NCBI RefSeq assembly: GCF_000739085.1
Contig: NZ_CP009110.1
Location: 4,030,001 to 4,094,000 of the forward strand
Reading direction: 5' to 3'
DNA: 64,000 nt
From: Amycolatopsis methanolica 239
GTDB taxonomy: Bacteria > Actinomycetota > Actinomycetes > Mycobacteriales > Pseudonocardiaceae
A program made the position numbers and the translations under genes. This document shows, one piece after another, positions 17,623-25,463 of this stretch (positions are counted from its first letter, which is position 1; each line of letters begins with the position of its first letter). The notes beneath the pieces were generated by a model. The model made no database searches. It was not told where the DNA came from and saw only the letters and a list, made by a program, of their open reading frames with translations.

Positions 17623-18672
17623 TCACGTGTGCGCCGGTCCGGTGGAGCGCCGCGGGATGAGGGTGGGTGTGGCGACGAGCGTGCGGGGCTGCTCGCCGCG
17701 GGAGGCTTCGCTGAGCAGTTCCAGCGCGCCGGCCGCGATCTGTCCGAACGGGACGCGCACGGTGGTCAGCGGCACGGGCAGGCGGCTGACGATGGGGATG
17801 TCGTTATAGCCGACGATCGACAGGTCCTCGGGCACGCGCAGCCCGAGCGCGTGGGCGGCGGCCATCACGCCGATGGCGGTGTTGTCGTTGACGGCGAAGA
17901 TCGCGGTGGGCCGGTCCGCCCGGTCCAGCAGGTCCCGGCCGGCGACCTCGCCGGATTCGATGGAAAACGCGTCCCCGGCGACCAGCCGGTCGTCGAAGCC
18001 GATCCCGGCCTGGTCGAGGGCTTCGCGGTAGCCGGCGCGCCGTTCCCGGGCGCTGGAGGCGTAGCCGGGGCCGCCGACCAGGCCGATGCGCCGGTGGCCG
18101 AGGTCGAGCAGGTGCCGGACGGCCAAGTGCGCCCCGAGGCGGTCGTCGCCGACGGCGGCCGGGCCGATGCCGTCAGTGCGCAGGGCCAGCGCGTGCGGCA
18201 CGTCCCGCGCGGTGGGCGTGCCCAGCCGCGCCGTGGTGAGGATCAGCCCGTCGACGCGACGGCGCACCAGGGTCTGCACCGCCAGCCGTTCGGTGTCGGG
18301 CTTGTCCTCGGTGGTGGCGACGATGGCGAACATCCCCCGGGCGCCCGCGGCGGCGGCGATCTCCTCGTAGAGCATCGCCATCACGGTGTCGGTGAGCCGG
18401 GGCACGATCACGCCCACCGTGTTGGTGCCCGCCCGGCGCAGCCCCGAGGCGAGCGGGTCGCGCACATAGCCGAGCTCGGCCGCGACCCGCCGCACCCGTT
18501 CGGCGGTGGGGCTGTTGGAGTGCGGCAGCCGCTCGTCCAGGACACGGGACACGGTGGACTTGCTGACCCCGGCGGCCCGGGCAACGTCGAGAATGGTCAC
18601 CACGGGGGTCAGGCTACTGGTCGGCGAGGACTTTCCGGACTCGCTGTTGACGGCGGGAGGCATGTGGCGCAT
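17623..18672 (-). CDS. LacI-family transcriptional regulator
   Basis: A LacI/GalR repressor. The helix-turn-helix reads TILDVARAAGVSKSTVSRVL, with the hinge helix following at PLASGLRRAGT. The periplasmic-binding-like effector domain is complete (TNTVGVIVPRLTDTVMAML, IGLVGGPGYASSARERRAGY, IFAVNDNTAIGVMAAA, VGYNDIPIVSRLPVPLTTV). ATG 18672 is used; ATG 18663 or GTG 18603, just before the helix-turn-helix, are alternatives because no start has a clear ribosome site. It is divergent from an aldolase/transporter pair. The LacI-type palindrome between them indicates that it represses that pair and perhaps itself, released by a sugar-acid-like inducer. Confidence 0.92.
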   Translation of the reverse strand: MRHMPPAVNSESGKSSPTSSLTPVVTILDVARAAGVSKSTVSRVLDERLPHSNSPTAERVRRVAAELGYVRDPLASGLRRAGTNTVGVIVPRLTDTVMAMLYEEIAAAAGARGMFAIVATTEDKPDTERLAVQTLVRRRVDGLILTTARLGTPTARDVPHALALRTDGIGPAAVGDDRLGAHLAVRHLLDLGHRRIGLVGGPGYASSARERRAGYREALDQAGIGFDDRLVAGDAFSIESGEVAGRDLLDRADRPTAIFAVNDNTAIGVMAAAHALGLRVPEDLSIVGYNDIPIVSRLPVPLTTVRVPFGQIAAGALELLSEASRGEQPRTLVATPTLIPRRSTGPAHT

Positions 18673-18677
18673 TCTAT

Positions 18678-18689
18678 GGGAACGTTCCC
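18678..18689. promoter_or_regulatory. LacI-type operator
   Basis: GGGAACGTTCCC is a perfect 12-bp palindrome with the central CG typical of LacI/GalR sites. A second, imperfect half-site (CAACCGTTCCCAG) follows at about 18691. It lies between the divergent LacI gene and the aldolase gene, 43 bp upstream of the aldolase ATG, so binding would cover the promoter. Confidence 0.7.
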
Positions 18690-18732
18690 GCAACCGTTCC
18701 CAGAACACGCCGACGAGAAGGAGAACTTCGAG

Positions 18733-19644
18733 ATGACACTGGATCTCCGTGGCCTCAACCCGGCGCCGGTCACCCCGTTCACGCCGGACGGCGAGGTGGA
18801 CCACGCCGCGATGGCGAAGCTCGGCACCTGGCTGGCCGGGCACGACGGCGTGAAGAGCCTGGTGATCCTCGGCCACGCGGGCGAGGGCACCTTCCTCACC
18901 CAGGAGGAGCAGGTCGCCACCATCGCCAACCTGGCCGAAGCCGTGGACATCCCGGTCATCGCCGGCATCACCGGCGAGGGCACCGCGGTCGCGGTCGCCG
19001 AGGCCAAGCGCGCCGTCGCCGCCGGCGCCAAGGCCGGGCTGATCTACCCCTCACACGGCTGGCTGCGCTTCGGCTACCAGGCAGGCGCGCCGCAGGACCG
19101 CTACCGGGCGATCTACGAGGAGTCCGGGCTGCCCTGCATCCTGTTCCAGTACCCGGACAACACCAAGGCCACCTACGACCTGGACACCCTGCTCGAGATC
19201 GCCGCGCAAGACGGCGTGTTCGCCACCAAGAACGGCGTGCGCAACATGCGCCGCTGGGACACCGATGTCCCGGTGCTCCGCCGCGAGCACCCCGACCTGC
19301 AGATCCTGTCCTGCCACGACGAGTACCTCCTGCACACCATGTTCGACGTCGACGGCCTGCTCGTCGGCTACGGCGGCCTCGCCCCCGAACCCCTGCTGGA
19401 GCTCATCGCCGCAGGCAAGGCCCGCGACTACCCCGCCGCCCGGGCCGTGCACGACCGGCTGCTGCCAGTCACCAAGGCCGTCTACCACCGCGGCTCGCAC
19501 ATGGAAGGCACCGTCGCGCTCAAGCTCGGCCTCAAAGCGCGCGGCATCCTCGAGCACGCCGGCGTCCGCTCCCCGCTGATCGACCTCTCCCCCGAGGCCG
19601 AAGAGGAGATCGTGCAGGCACTCAAGAGCGCCGAACTCGTCTGA
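18733..19644 (+). CDS. DapA-family aldolase/dehydratase
   Basis: A 303-aa class I lyase of the dihydrodipicolinate synthase/N-acetylneuraminate lyase superfamily. The barrel carries HAGEGTFLT (the GxxGE substrate loop), the general-base tyrosine in FQYPD and the Schiff-base lysine in FATKNGVRN. It therefore forms a lysine imine with a 2-oxo acid such as pyruvate. Pairing with a LacI regulator and an MFS carrier points to catabolism of a sugar acid or aromatic aldol adduct rather than lysine synthesis. ATG 18733 follows AAGGAG at 10 nt. The exact substrate cannot be read from sequence. Confidence 0.88.
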   Translation: MTLDLRGLNPAPVTPFTPDGEVDHAAMAKLGTWLAGHDGVKSLVILGHAGEGTFLTQEEQVATIANLAEAVDIPVIAGITGEGTAVAVAEAKRAVAAGAKAGLIYPSHGWLRFGYQAGAPQDRYRAIYEESGLPCILFQYPDNTKATYDLDTLLEIAAQDGVFATKNGVRNMRRWDTDVPVLRREHPDLQILSCHDEYLLHTMFDVDGLLVGYGGLAPEPLLELIAAGKARDYPAARAVHDRLLPVTKAVYHRGSHMEGTVALKLGLKARGILEHAGVRSPLIDLSPEAEEEIVQALKSAELV

Positions 19645-19656
19645 GCTCCACTCGCG

Positions 19657-19682
19657 TCCCGGCGGCGGCCCGGCCGCCGGGA
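19657..19682 (+). terminator. GC-rich hairpin after the aldolase gene
   Basis: TCCCGGCGGC and GCCGCCGGGA form a perfect 10-bp stem with a 6-nt loop, 12 bp after the aldolase stop. There is no T run, so it may only attenuate read-through into the MFS gene. Confidence 0.5.
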
Positions 19683-19742
19683 CCGGCGACAATGTTGTCC
19701 CCACGACTCCGCACCGCGGCGGAGGGCGAGGAAACGAAACCC

Positions 19743-21125
19743 ATGACGACTTTCGCTGCCGGCAGCCCCGGCGCGGCTGCTAAGGCCAACGCCGCGCTGG
19801 TGGCGCGGCTCGAGCGGCTCCCGGTCACCCGACGGCTCCTGATGATCCGCGTCATCATCGGCACCGCCACCTTCTTCGACGCCTACACCGTGCTGGTCAT
19901 CGCCTTCGCGATGCCCAAGCTGGTCACCGAATGGCACCTCACCCCCGCATGGGTGGGCCTGATCCTCTCCGCGGGTTACGTCGGCCAGTTCGCCGGCGCG
20001 ATCCTGTTCGGCTGGCTCGCCGAACGCATCGGCCGTCTGCGCACCCTGCTCATCACCATCGTGCTGTTCGTATCGATGGACATCGCGTGCCTGTTCGCCT
20101 GGAGCGGCGCCTCGATGCTGGTGCTCCGCTTCCTGCAGGGCATCGGCACCGGTGGCGAGGTGCCGGTGGCCAGCGCCTACATCAACGAGTTCGTCGGCGC
20201 CCGCAAACGCGGCCGGTTCTTCCTGCTCTACGAGGTCATCTTCCCGGTCGGCCTGCTCTTCGCCGGGCTCGCCGGCTACTTCCTGGTGCCGGAGTTCGGC
20301 TGGCGCGCCCTGTTCGTCGTCGGGCTCGTCCCGGCCGTGCTGATGATCCCGCTGCGGGTGTTCATGCCCGAATCCCCGCGCTGGCTCGCCGCCAAGGGCA
20401 AGTTCGACCGCGCCGACAAGGTCGTCACCATGCTCGAACGGGAGGCCGTCAAGGAAGGCAAACCGCTGCCCGAGCCCGCCGCCCGCCCGGTCACCGCACC
20501 CGCGACCGGCGCGGGCTGGCGCGACCTGTTCCGCGGCATCTACCTCAAGCGCACCCTGATGCTGTGGGCGCTGTGGATCACGGTCTACGTCATCAACAAC
20601 GGCTTGGTCACCTGGCTGCCCACGCTCTACCGGCAGGTGTTCGACCTGCCCCTGCAGACCAGCCTGCTCTACGGCTGGATCACCTCCGCCGTCGGTGTCG
20701 TCGCCTCCGTGCTCTGCGCGCTCTACATCGACAAGGTCGGCCGCAAACGCTGGTACGCCATCGCCTTCCTGGCCGCCACCGTGCCACTGGTGGTGCTCAC
20801 GGCCCTCGGCGCCACGACCGCCACGCAGGTGGTCATCCTCGCCCCGATCGCCTACGCGATCCTGCAGACCATCGCCTTTTCCCTCTACCTCTACTCCGCC
20901 GAGCTCTACCCCACCCGCTTGCGCGCCGTGGGCACCGGGTTCGGCAGCGCGTGGCTGCGCGCCGCTTCCTCCGCAGGCCCGCTGCTCGTCGGCTTCGTCG
21001 TCGCCGGCCTGGGCATCCGCTACGTCTTCGCCGCCTTCGCCGTGGTCGCACTGATCGGCGGCGTGGTCACCATCCGGCACGCCGTCGAAACCAAAGGCCA
21101 GGTGCTCGAAGAACTGTCCCCTTGA
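19743..21125 (+). CDS. MFS transporter (sugar/aromatic acid symporter type)
   Basis: A 460-aa major facilitator with 12 predicted membrane helices and the two signature loops: GWLAERIGRLRTLL (the A motif after helix 2) and DKVGRKRWYA after helix 8. It also has the RFLQGIGTGGEVPVASAYINE stretch typical of the AAHS/sugar-porter group. It should import the substrate of the adjacent aldolase by proton symport. ATG 19743 has GGAGG upstream. It follows the aldolase by 98 bp with a hairpin between, and was probably part of the same LacI-controlled unit. Confidence 0.9.
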   Translation: MTTFAAGSPGAAAKANAALVARLERLPVTRRLLMIRVIIGTATFFDAYTVLVIAFAMPKLVTEWHLTPAWVGLILSAGYVGQFAGAILFGWLAERIGRLRTLLITIVLFVSMDIACLFAWSGASMLVLRFLQGIGTGGEVPVASAYINEFVGARKRGRFFLLYEVIFPVGLLFAGLAGYFLVPEFGWRALFVVGLVPAVLMIPLRVFMPESPRWLAAKGKFDRADKVVTMLEREAVKEGKPLPEPAARPVTAPATGAGWRDLFRGIYLKRTLMLWALWITVYVINNGLVTWLPTLYRQVFDLPLQTSLLYGWITSAVGVVASVLCALYIDKVGRKRWYAIAFLAATVPLVVLTALGATTATQVVILAPIAYAILQTIAFSLYLYSAELYPTRLRAVGTGFGSAWLRAASSAGPLLVGFVVAGLGIRYVFAAFAVVALIGGVVTIRHAVETKGQVLEELSP

Positions 21126-21141
21126 GACCGCCGCCGGCGGT

Positions 21142-21171
21142 GAGTGCCCCGGAACGGGTTCCGGGGCACTC
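21142..21171. terminator. Bidirectional terminator hairpin
   Basis: A perfect 13-bp stem (GAGTGCCCCGGAA with TTCCGGGGCACTC) closes a 4-nt CGGG loop. It sits between the converging MFS and SRPBCC genes, 16 bp after one stop and 3 bp after the other, so it can serve both. Confidence 0.8.
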
Positions 21172-21174
21172 GTC

Positions 21175-21991
21175 TCACTGGTCGACCGTCAGCATGCCCG
21201 CCGGGACACCGGCGATCTCGACCTGGCGCCCGATCGAGTGCCGGCCCGGGAGTTCGTGGTAACGCCGGAGCCCGGCGATGCCACCGAGCCAGCCGGCCCA
21301 GCCGGGGTAGGGCGGGTTGTCCGGGTCGAAGCCGCTGTGCATCATCGTGAGCCGGGTCTTGCCGCCGGAGCCGTCCAGCTCCCAGCTGGTGGTCTCGCCG
21401 TCGGCGAACAGCAGGGCGGCCTTGCGGCCGGGTTCGAACTCGACGAACTTGGCCCCGCCGGGGTCCAGTTCGAACCCGCCCATCGCGAAGCGGCCGCCCA
21501 GACGGGGCTCGATGTCCACGTTGGCGCCGAACCACTTGCTGAACACCTCCGGCTGGATCATCGAGTCGAACACCTCCTCCGGGGCCGCGTCGATGACGAC
21601 CGACGCGCGCAGTTCGCTGGAGGTGAAGTCGACCATCGGGGTCAGCTCGCGGCCGGCCAGGTAGTCGGCCAGGTTGGCGATCGCGAGCGACCAGAACGTG
21701 TGGAGCGCGCCACGGGCACCGGCCTGGTCCGCGATCACCTCCTCGAAGCCGGGCAGGTCGCTGTGGCTGAGCGTGACCAGGGTGCCGTCCTCGTCCACGT
21801 GCAGCACGCGCTGGTGCGGTTCGGCGCCGTCCCGGTGTGAACCGGCCCCAGAACTCGTATCTGCCGGGCAGGTCGACCTCGGCGTGCTCAGCGAGCCAGA
21901 CACGCAGCGCGGCCGGATCGGTCAGCGCCTGGTAGGTCTCCTCCAGCCGGGTCGGCACGATCGTGGTCAGGATCAGGTCAGGTTCGCTCAT
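21175..21991 (-). pseudogene. Two-domain SRPBCC (AHSA1-like) protein, frameshifted
   Basis: The first domain starts MSEPDLILTTIVPTRLEETY with ALTDPAALRVWLAEHAEVDL, and then the frame is lost at about 21842, after GRFTPG. The other frame resumes with GAEPHQRVLHVDEDGTLVTL and runs through LPGFEEVIADQ, a second domain (ASVVIDAAPEEVFDSMIQP, FSKWFGANVDIEPRLGGRF) and a TGA at 21175-21177. Between HVDEDGTL and VTLSH about 25-30 residues of the usual strands seem missing, so there is a deletion as well as a frameshift. SRPBCC proteins bind hydrophobic ligands. The 14-bp overlap with the ArsR-type gene is the classic regulator/AHSA1 pair. Confidence 0.8.
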
Positions 21992-22433
21992 CGGGTTCTC
22001 CTCTGGGGTAGCAGGCGACGGCCAGCCGGAACGCGTCGCCGTCGGCCCCGCCGTAGCGGGTGAACAGGTCCTGCAGTGTCTGCCGCAGCTCGTCGAGGAA
22101 CGCCTTGCGTTGCTCCGGGCGCACCCGGATGTCGCCGGACACGCCGATCGACGGCAGGTCCGGGCGGGTGAGGCCGAGCGCGGCGATGTCCGCCTGCACG
22201 TCCTCCATCAGGTCGACCAGGTAGCCCAGGCTGAGCCGGTCGCGGGTCTGCCGCATCCCGATGCGGCCCACCAGGGCCGGGGACAACCAGTAGGACCGGC
22301 CTGCCGCCCGGTAGATCCCCTCGTGGATCCCGCGGACCCGGCGCTGGGCTACCTGACGCGCGAGGCCGGCGTCCAGCAGGCGCTTGACCTGGTAGTAGAC
22401 CCGCTGCGGGGTCTGGTCGAGCTCGAGGGCCAC
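21978..22433 (-). pseudogene. ArsR-type winged-helix regulator, 5'-truncated
   Basis: The open frame contains the recognition helix region ALELDQTPQRVYYQVKRLLD, the wing (GIHEGIYRAAGRSYWLSP) and a helical dimerisation tail (PEQRKAFLDELRQTLQDLF). The first helices of the fold, normally a KALAHPLRxRILxxL-type start, are absent. The only in-frame start is GTG 22433, inside the fold, and the divergent pseudouridine synthase begins 55 bp away. A 5' deletion probably removed the promoter and N-terminus. It overlaps its SRPBCC partner by 14 bp. Confidence 0.7.
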
Positions 22434-22488
22434 CTCGGTGCACGACCGGGGCGCGAACCTCGCGGGGGAGCGCCGGTAGGGTCCACCC

Positions 22489-23445
22489 GTGTCACGCAGG
22501 CCGGCCCCGCTGCCGCAGCGCCACGGGCTCGACCCGGCGCGGCTGAAGCTGCCCGACGAGGGGCCGTGGACCACGATTCGCGACCACCTCGCCGAGCGCC
22601 TCAGCCGCCTGCCCGCGGGACGGCTCGACGAGATGCTCGCCGAGGGACGGATCGCCGGCGAGAACGGCCCGGTCACCGCCGACACCCCGTTCCAGCCGGG
22701 CGCGTTCGTGTGGTTCCACCGCGACCTGCCCGACGAGGTGCCGGTGCCGTTCCCGATCGGCGTCGTGCACCGCGACGAGCACCTCGTCGTGGCCGACAAG
22801 CCCCACTTCCTGGCCACGATTCCGCGGGGACAGCACGTGCTGGAGACCGCGCTCGTCCGGCTGCGGCGCGACCTCGGACTGCCGGAGCTGAGCCCGGCGC
22901 ACCGGCTGGACCGCGCCACGGCGGGGCTGCTCCTGTTCGTCACGCGGCGCGAGTACCGCGGCCGGTACCAGACCCTGTTCCGGGACCGCCGCGTCACCAA
23001 GGAGTACGAGGCGGTCGCGCGGCACGACCCGCACCTGGACTTCCCCGTCACGGTGCGGAGCCGGATCGTCAAGGACCGCGGGAGCCTCACCGCGCGCGAA
23101 GTCGCCGGGCCGGTCAACGCCGAGACCCGCGTCGAACTGCTCGAGCACGCGGACGGCCGCGGCCGCTACCGGCTGGTGCCCGCGACCGGGCGCACCCACC
23201 AGCTGCGCGTGCACATGAACCACCTCGGGATCCCGATCCTGGGCGACCGCTTCTACCCCACCGTCGTCGACGCCCCGCTCGACGACTTCCGCCGCCCGCT
23301 GCAGCTGCTGGCCAAGACGCTGAAGTTCACCGACCCCGTGACGGGCGAGCGGCGGCACTTCGAAAGCAAGCTGACGCTGGGCGCGTGGGAGTCCTATGCG
23401 GACTGGAGCGGCGGCGAGGCGGGCACCGCATCGCGTCCCGGGTGA
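22489..23445 (+). CDS. RluA-type 23S rRNA/tRNA pseudouridine synthase
   Basis: A 318-aa RNA-modifying enzyme that isomerises uridine to pseudouridine. The catalytic motif is HRLDRATAGLLLF, with the essential aspartate in HRLDR, and GRTHQLRVHMNHLGIPILGD is the conserved second motif. VVHRDEHLVVADKPHFLATIP opens the catalytic core. A short S4-like N-terminus (LAERLSRLPAGRLDEML) comes first. GTG 22489 is the only reasonable start. Its stop overlaps a 38-codon ORF by one base. Confidence 0.92.
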   Translation: MSRRPAPLPQRHGLDPARLKLPDEGPWTTIRDHLAERLSRLPAGRLDEMLAEGRIAGENGPVTADTPFQPGAFVWFHRDLPDEVPVPFPIGVVHRDEHLVVADKPHFLATIPRGQHVLETALVRLRRDLGLPELSPAHRLDRATAGLLLFVTRREYRGRYQTLFRDRRVTKEYEAVARHDPHLDFPVTVRSRIVKDRGSLTAREVAGPVNAETRVELLEHADGRGRYRLVPATGRTHQLRVHMNHLGIPILGDRFYPTVVDAPLDDFRRPLQLLAKTLKFTDPVTGERRHFESKLTLGAWESYADWSGGEAGTASRPG

Positions 23446-23561
23446 TGGGGTTCGCTGCCCGGCCGAAGCGCATCACCCCCGGGGTGGAGATGCACGAGCT
23501 GGTGGCCGCCTTGCGGACCGAGCTGCTCGCCGAGCTGGGCGCCCTGGAACGGGCGCACTGA
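23445..23561 (+). CDS. Small ORF, 38 aa, translationally coupled
   Basis: ATG 23445 overlaps the TGA of the pseudouridine synthase in a TGATG arrangement, a common sign of coupled translation. The predicted peptide is basic then helical (GFAARPKRITPGVEMHEL, then ALRTELLAELGALERAH). I know no family for it. It could be a real small protein or a chance reading frame in GC-rich DNA. Confidence 0.35.
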   Translation: MGFAARPKRITPGVEMHELVAALRTELLAELGALERAH

Positions 23562-23569
23562 GCGGCTTC

Positions 23570-23583
23570 CCGCGGGCCCGCGG
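23570..23583. terminator. Palindrome between convergent genes
   Basis: CCGCGGGCCCGCGG is a perfect 14-bp palindrome between the pseudouridine synthase unit and the nitroreductase stop. Its position suits a weak bidirectional terminator. It has no T run. Confidence 0.35.
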
Positions 23584-24399
23584 TCAGCGCAGCTGGAAAC
23601 CCTGCCGCCGGAACGCTTCGCGCAGCCGGTCGCGGCCGCGCAGTCCCGCGACGCTGCCGAAGCGTTCCGCGACCCGCCGCACCCAACTGGGCTCCAGGCC
23701 CGCCTCGGTGTAGAAGTCGGCCAGGAGTTTCTCGTAGTCGCCGATCCCGTCGGCCTGCGTGGAGTCGTCGTAGCGCTCGTGGTGCAGTACCACGCGCTGC
23801 GCCAGCCGCGGCTTGACCCCGGTGGGCCGCGCCGGGTCCGCATGCCCGACCACGAGCCCGAACACCGGGAACACGTGTGCAGGCAGCCCCAGCTCGCGCG
23901 ACACCGCGAGCGGGTCGTTGCGCAACGCGCCGGCGAACACCGTGCCCAGCCCCAGGGATTCCGCGGCCAGCGCGGCGTTCTGGGCCGCCAGCGCGGCATC
24001 GATGACGGCCACCAGAGCGCTTTCCAGGTAGTCCGCCCCCTCGCCGGAGGCGCCCGCCTCCGCCGCGATCCGCCGGGCGCGGGCGAGGTCGGCGAGCCAC
24101 ACCAGCAGCAGTGGCGCCTCCGTGATGTGCCACTGACCGCCGGCGACCTCGGCCAGCCGGGCGCGCCGCCGCGGATCACGGACGGCGACCACGCTCCACA
24201 ACTGCAGGTTGCTCGACGACGGCGCGGACTGGGCCGCCGCGATCAGCGTGGTCAGCGTCGCGTCGGAGACCGGATCCGGCAGGTAGGCGCGCACCGAGCG
24301 GTGGGCCAGCTGCGCGGCCACCAGGTCGCTCCACCGATCGGGGAGGTCCGTCGGCGCGCCGGGACCGTACCGGGCGCGGTAGGGGTCCTCGACGGTCAT
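23584..24399 (-). CDS. Nitroreductase-family NAD(P)H:flavin oxidoreductase
   Basis: A 271-aa FMN enzyme of the nitroreductase fold (HRSVRAYLPDPVSDATL, AAQSAPSSSNLQLWSVV for FMN contacts, ESLGLGTVFAGAL, PVFGLVVGH). It resembles the NfsA/flavin reductase subgroup. It is the last gene of the 13-gene operon. The likely role is to supply reduced FMN to the luciferase-like monooxygenases encoded just upstream, which lack their own reductase. ATG 24399 overlaps the previous stop by 4 nt. Confidence 0.9.
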   Translation of the reverse strand: MTVEDPYRARYGPGAPTDLPDRWSDLVAAQLAHRSVRAYLPDPVSDATLTTLIAAAQSAPSSSNLQLWSVVAVRDPRRRARLAEVAGGQWHITEAPLLLVWLADLARARRIAAEAGASGEGADYLESALVAVIDAALAAQNAALAAESLGLGTVFAGALRNDPLAVSRELGLPAHVFPVFGLVVGHADPARPTGVKPRLAQRVVLHHERYDDSTQADGIGDYEKLLADFYTEAGLEPSWVRRVAERFGSVAGLRGRDRLREAFRRQGFQLR

Positions 24400-25463
24400 C
24401 GGCTGTCCTCCCTCAGCAACGGCAGCAGCTGGTCGCCCTGGCGTTTGATCTCCGGCAGGTACGGGGTGTCGGACAGGACGAAGTGCGTGATGCCCAGCGA
24501 CTGGTACCGGCGCAGCGACTTCGCCACGTCCTCGGCCGAGCCGACGAGCCAGGTGGTCCCCGCGCCGCCACCGCCGTAGCGGCCGGGCGCGGTGTAGAGG
24601 TTGTCGTCGAGCACGTCGCCTCGGGTGGCCAGCTCCAGGAGCCGTTGCTGGCCGGTGGCGACGAACCGGTTGGGGTCGCGGCTGATCGCGCCCTTCGCCA
24701 TCGCCTCGACCTTCGCCTCCGCGTCGGCCCACGCCTGCTCCGTCGTGTCCCGCACCAGCGTCGTCACGCGCAGCCCGTACTCCAGCGGCGCATGCTCCCG
24801 GCCGAGTTTCTCGCTCAGCCGCTCCAGCCGGTCGATCCGCTCGGCGACCCCGTCCAGCGGCTCGCCCCAGAACAACTGCACGTCGGCCTCGGTGGCGGCG
24901 ACCTCCTCGGCCGCCGCGGACGCGCCGCCGAAGTACAGGCGCGGATGGCGGCGCTCACCCCGCACCACCGGGCGCGGCGCCACCGTCGCGTCGGTGACGC
25001 TGAAGTGCTCGCCGTGGAAGGTGACGTTCTCCTCGGTCCACAGCCTGCGCACGATCCGCAGGAACTCCTTGGTGCGCGCGTACCGCTGGGCCTGGTCGCC
25101 TTCGCTGTCGCCGTAGGCGGCGAGGTTGTCCTTTCCGGACACGATGTTGACCAGCACCCGCCCCTGCGTGAGGTGGTCCAGTGTCGCGGCGGCGGAGGCG
25201 AAGTTCGCCGGCCGCCAGTAGCCGGGCCGCACCGCGATCAACGGCTGGAACGTCGTCGTGCGCGCGGCCAGTGCGGTGGCGACCGTGAAGGTGTCCGGCC
25301 GTCCCCAGCCGGTGCCGATCAGCGCGCCGCCCCAGCCGTGCTCCTCCAGGGCTTTCGCCTGTGCGGTGAGGGTGTCCAGGCTGTTGTGGTCGGCGGTGAC
25401 GGCGTCGCCGCGGTGGCCGGGCTCGGCCTGGTTCGGGATGTACCACAGGAATTCGGCACTCAC
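24396..25463 (-). CDS. LLM-class FMNH2-dependent monooxygenase, SsuD-like
   Basis: A 355-aa TIM-barrel flavin monooxygenase. It is close to alkanesulfonate monooxygenases: AEFLWYIPNQ at the start, PLIAVRPGYWRPANFASAAATLD, RVLVNIVSGKD, and the C-terminal VGSAEDVAKSLRRYQSLGITHFVLS. SsuD-type enzymes use FMNH2 and O2 to cleave C-S bonds of sulfonates. It is the fifth LLM gene of the operon. GTG 25463 with GAGGGAGC upstream overlaps the previous stop by 4 nt. The C-S substrate is inferred from family. Confidence 0.9.
   Translation of the reverse strand: MSAEFLWYIPNQAEPGHRGDAVTADHNSLDTLTAQAKALEEHGWGGALIGTGWGRPDTFTVATALAARTTTFQPLIAVRPGYWRPANFASAAATLDHLTQGRVLVNIVSGKDNLAAYGDSEGDQAQRYARTKEFLRIVRRLWTEENVTFHGEHFSVTDATVAPRPVVRGERRHPRLYFGGASAAAEEVAATEADVQLFWGEPLDGVAERIDRLERLSEKLGREHAPLEYGLRVTTLVRDTTEQAWADAEAKVEAMAKGAISRDPNRFVATGQQRLLELATRGDVLDDNLYTAPGRYGGGGAGTTWLVGSAEDVAKSLRRYQSLGITHFVLSDTPYLPEIKRQGDQLLPLLREDSR

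Noticed and set aside
19482-21080. A 532-codon minus-strand frame rich in Asp, Glu, Gln and His opposite the aldolase/MFS genes
   Set aside because: Shadow of the MFS gene. The composition reflects the reverse complement of hydrophobic codons, and no domain is seen.
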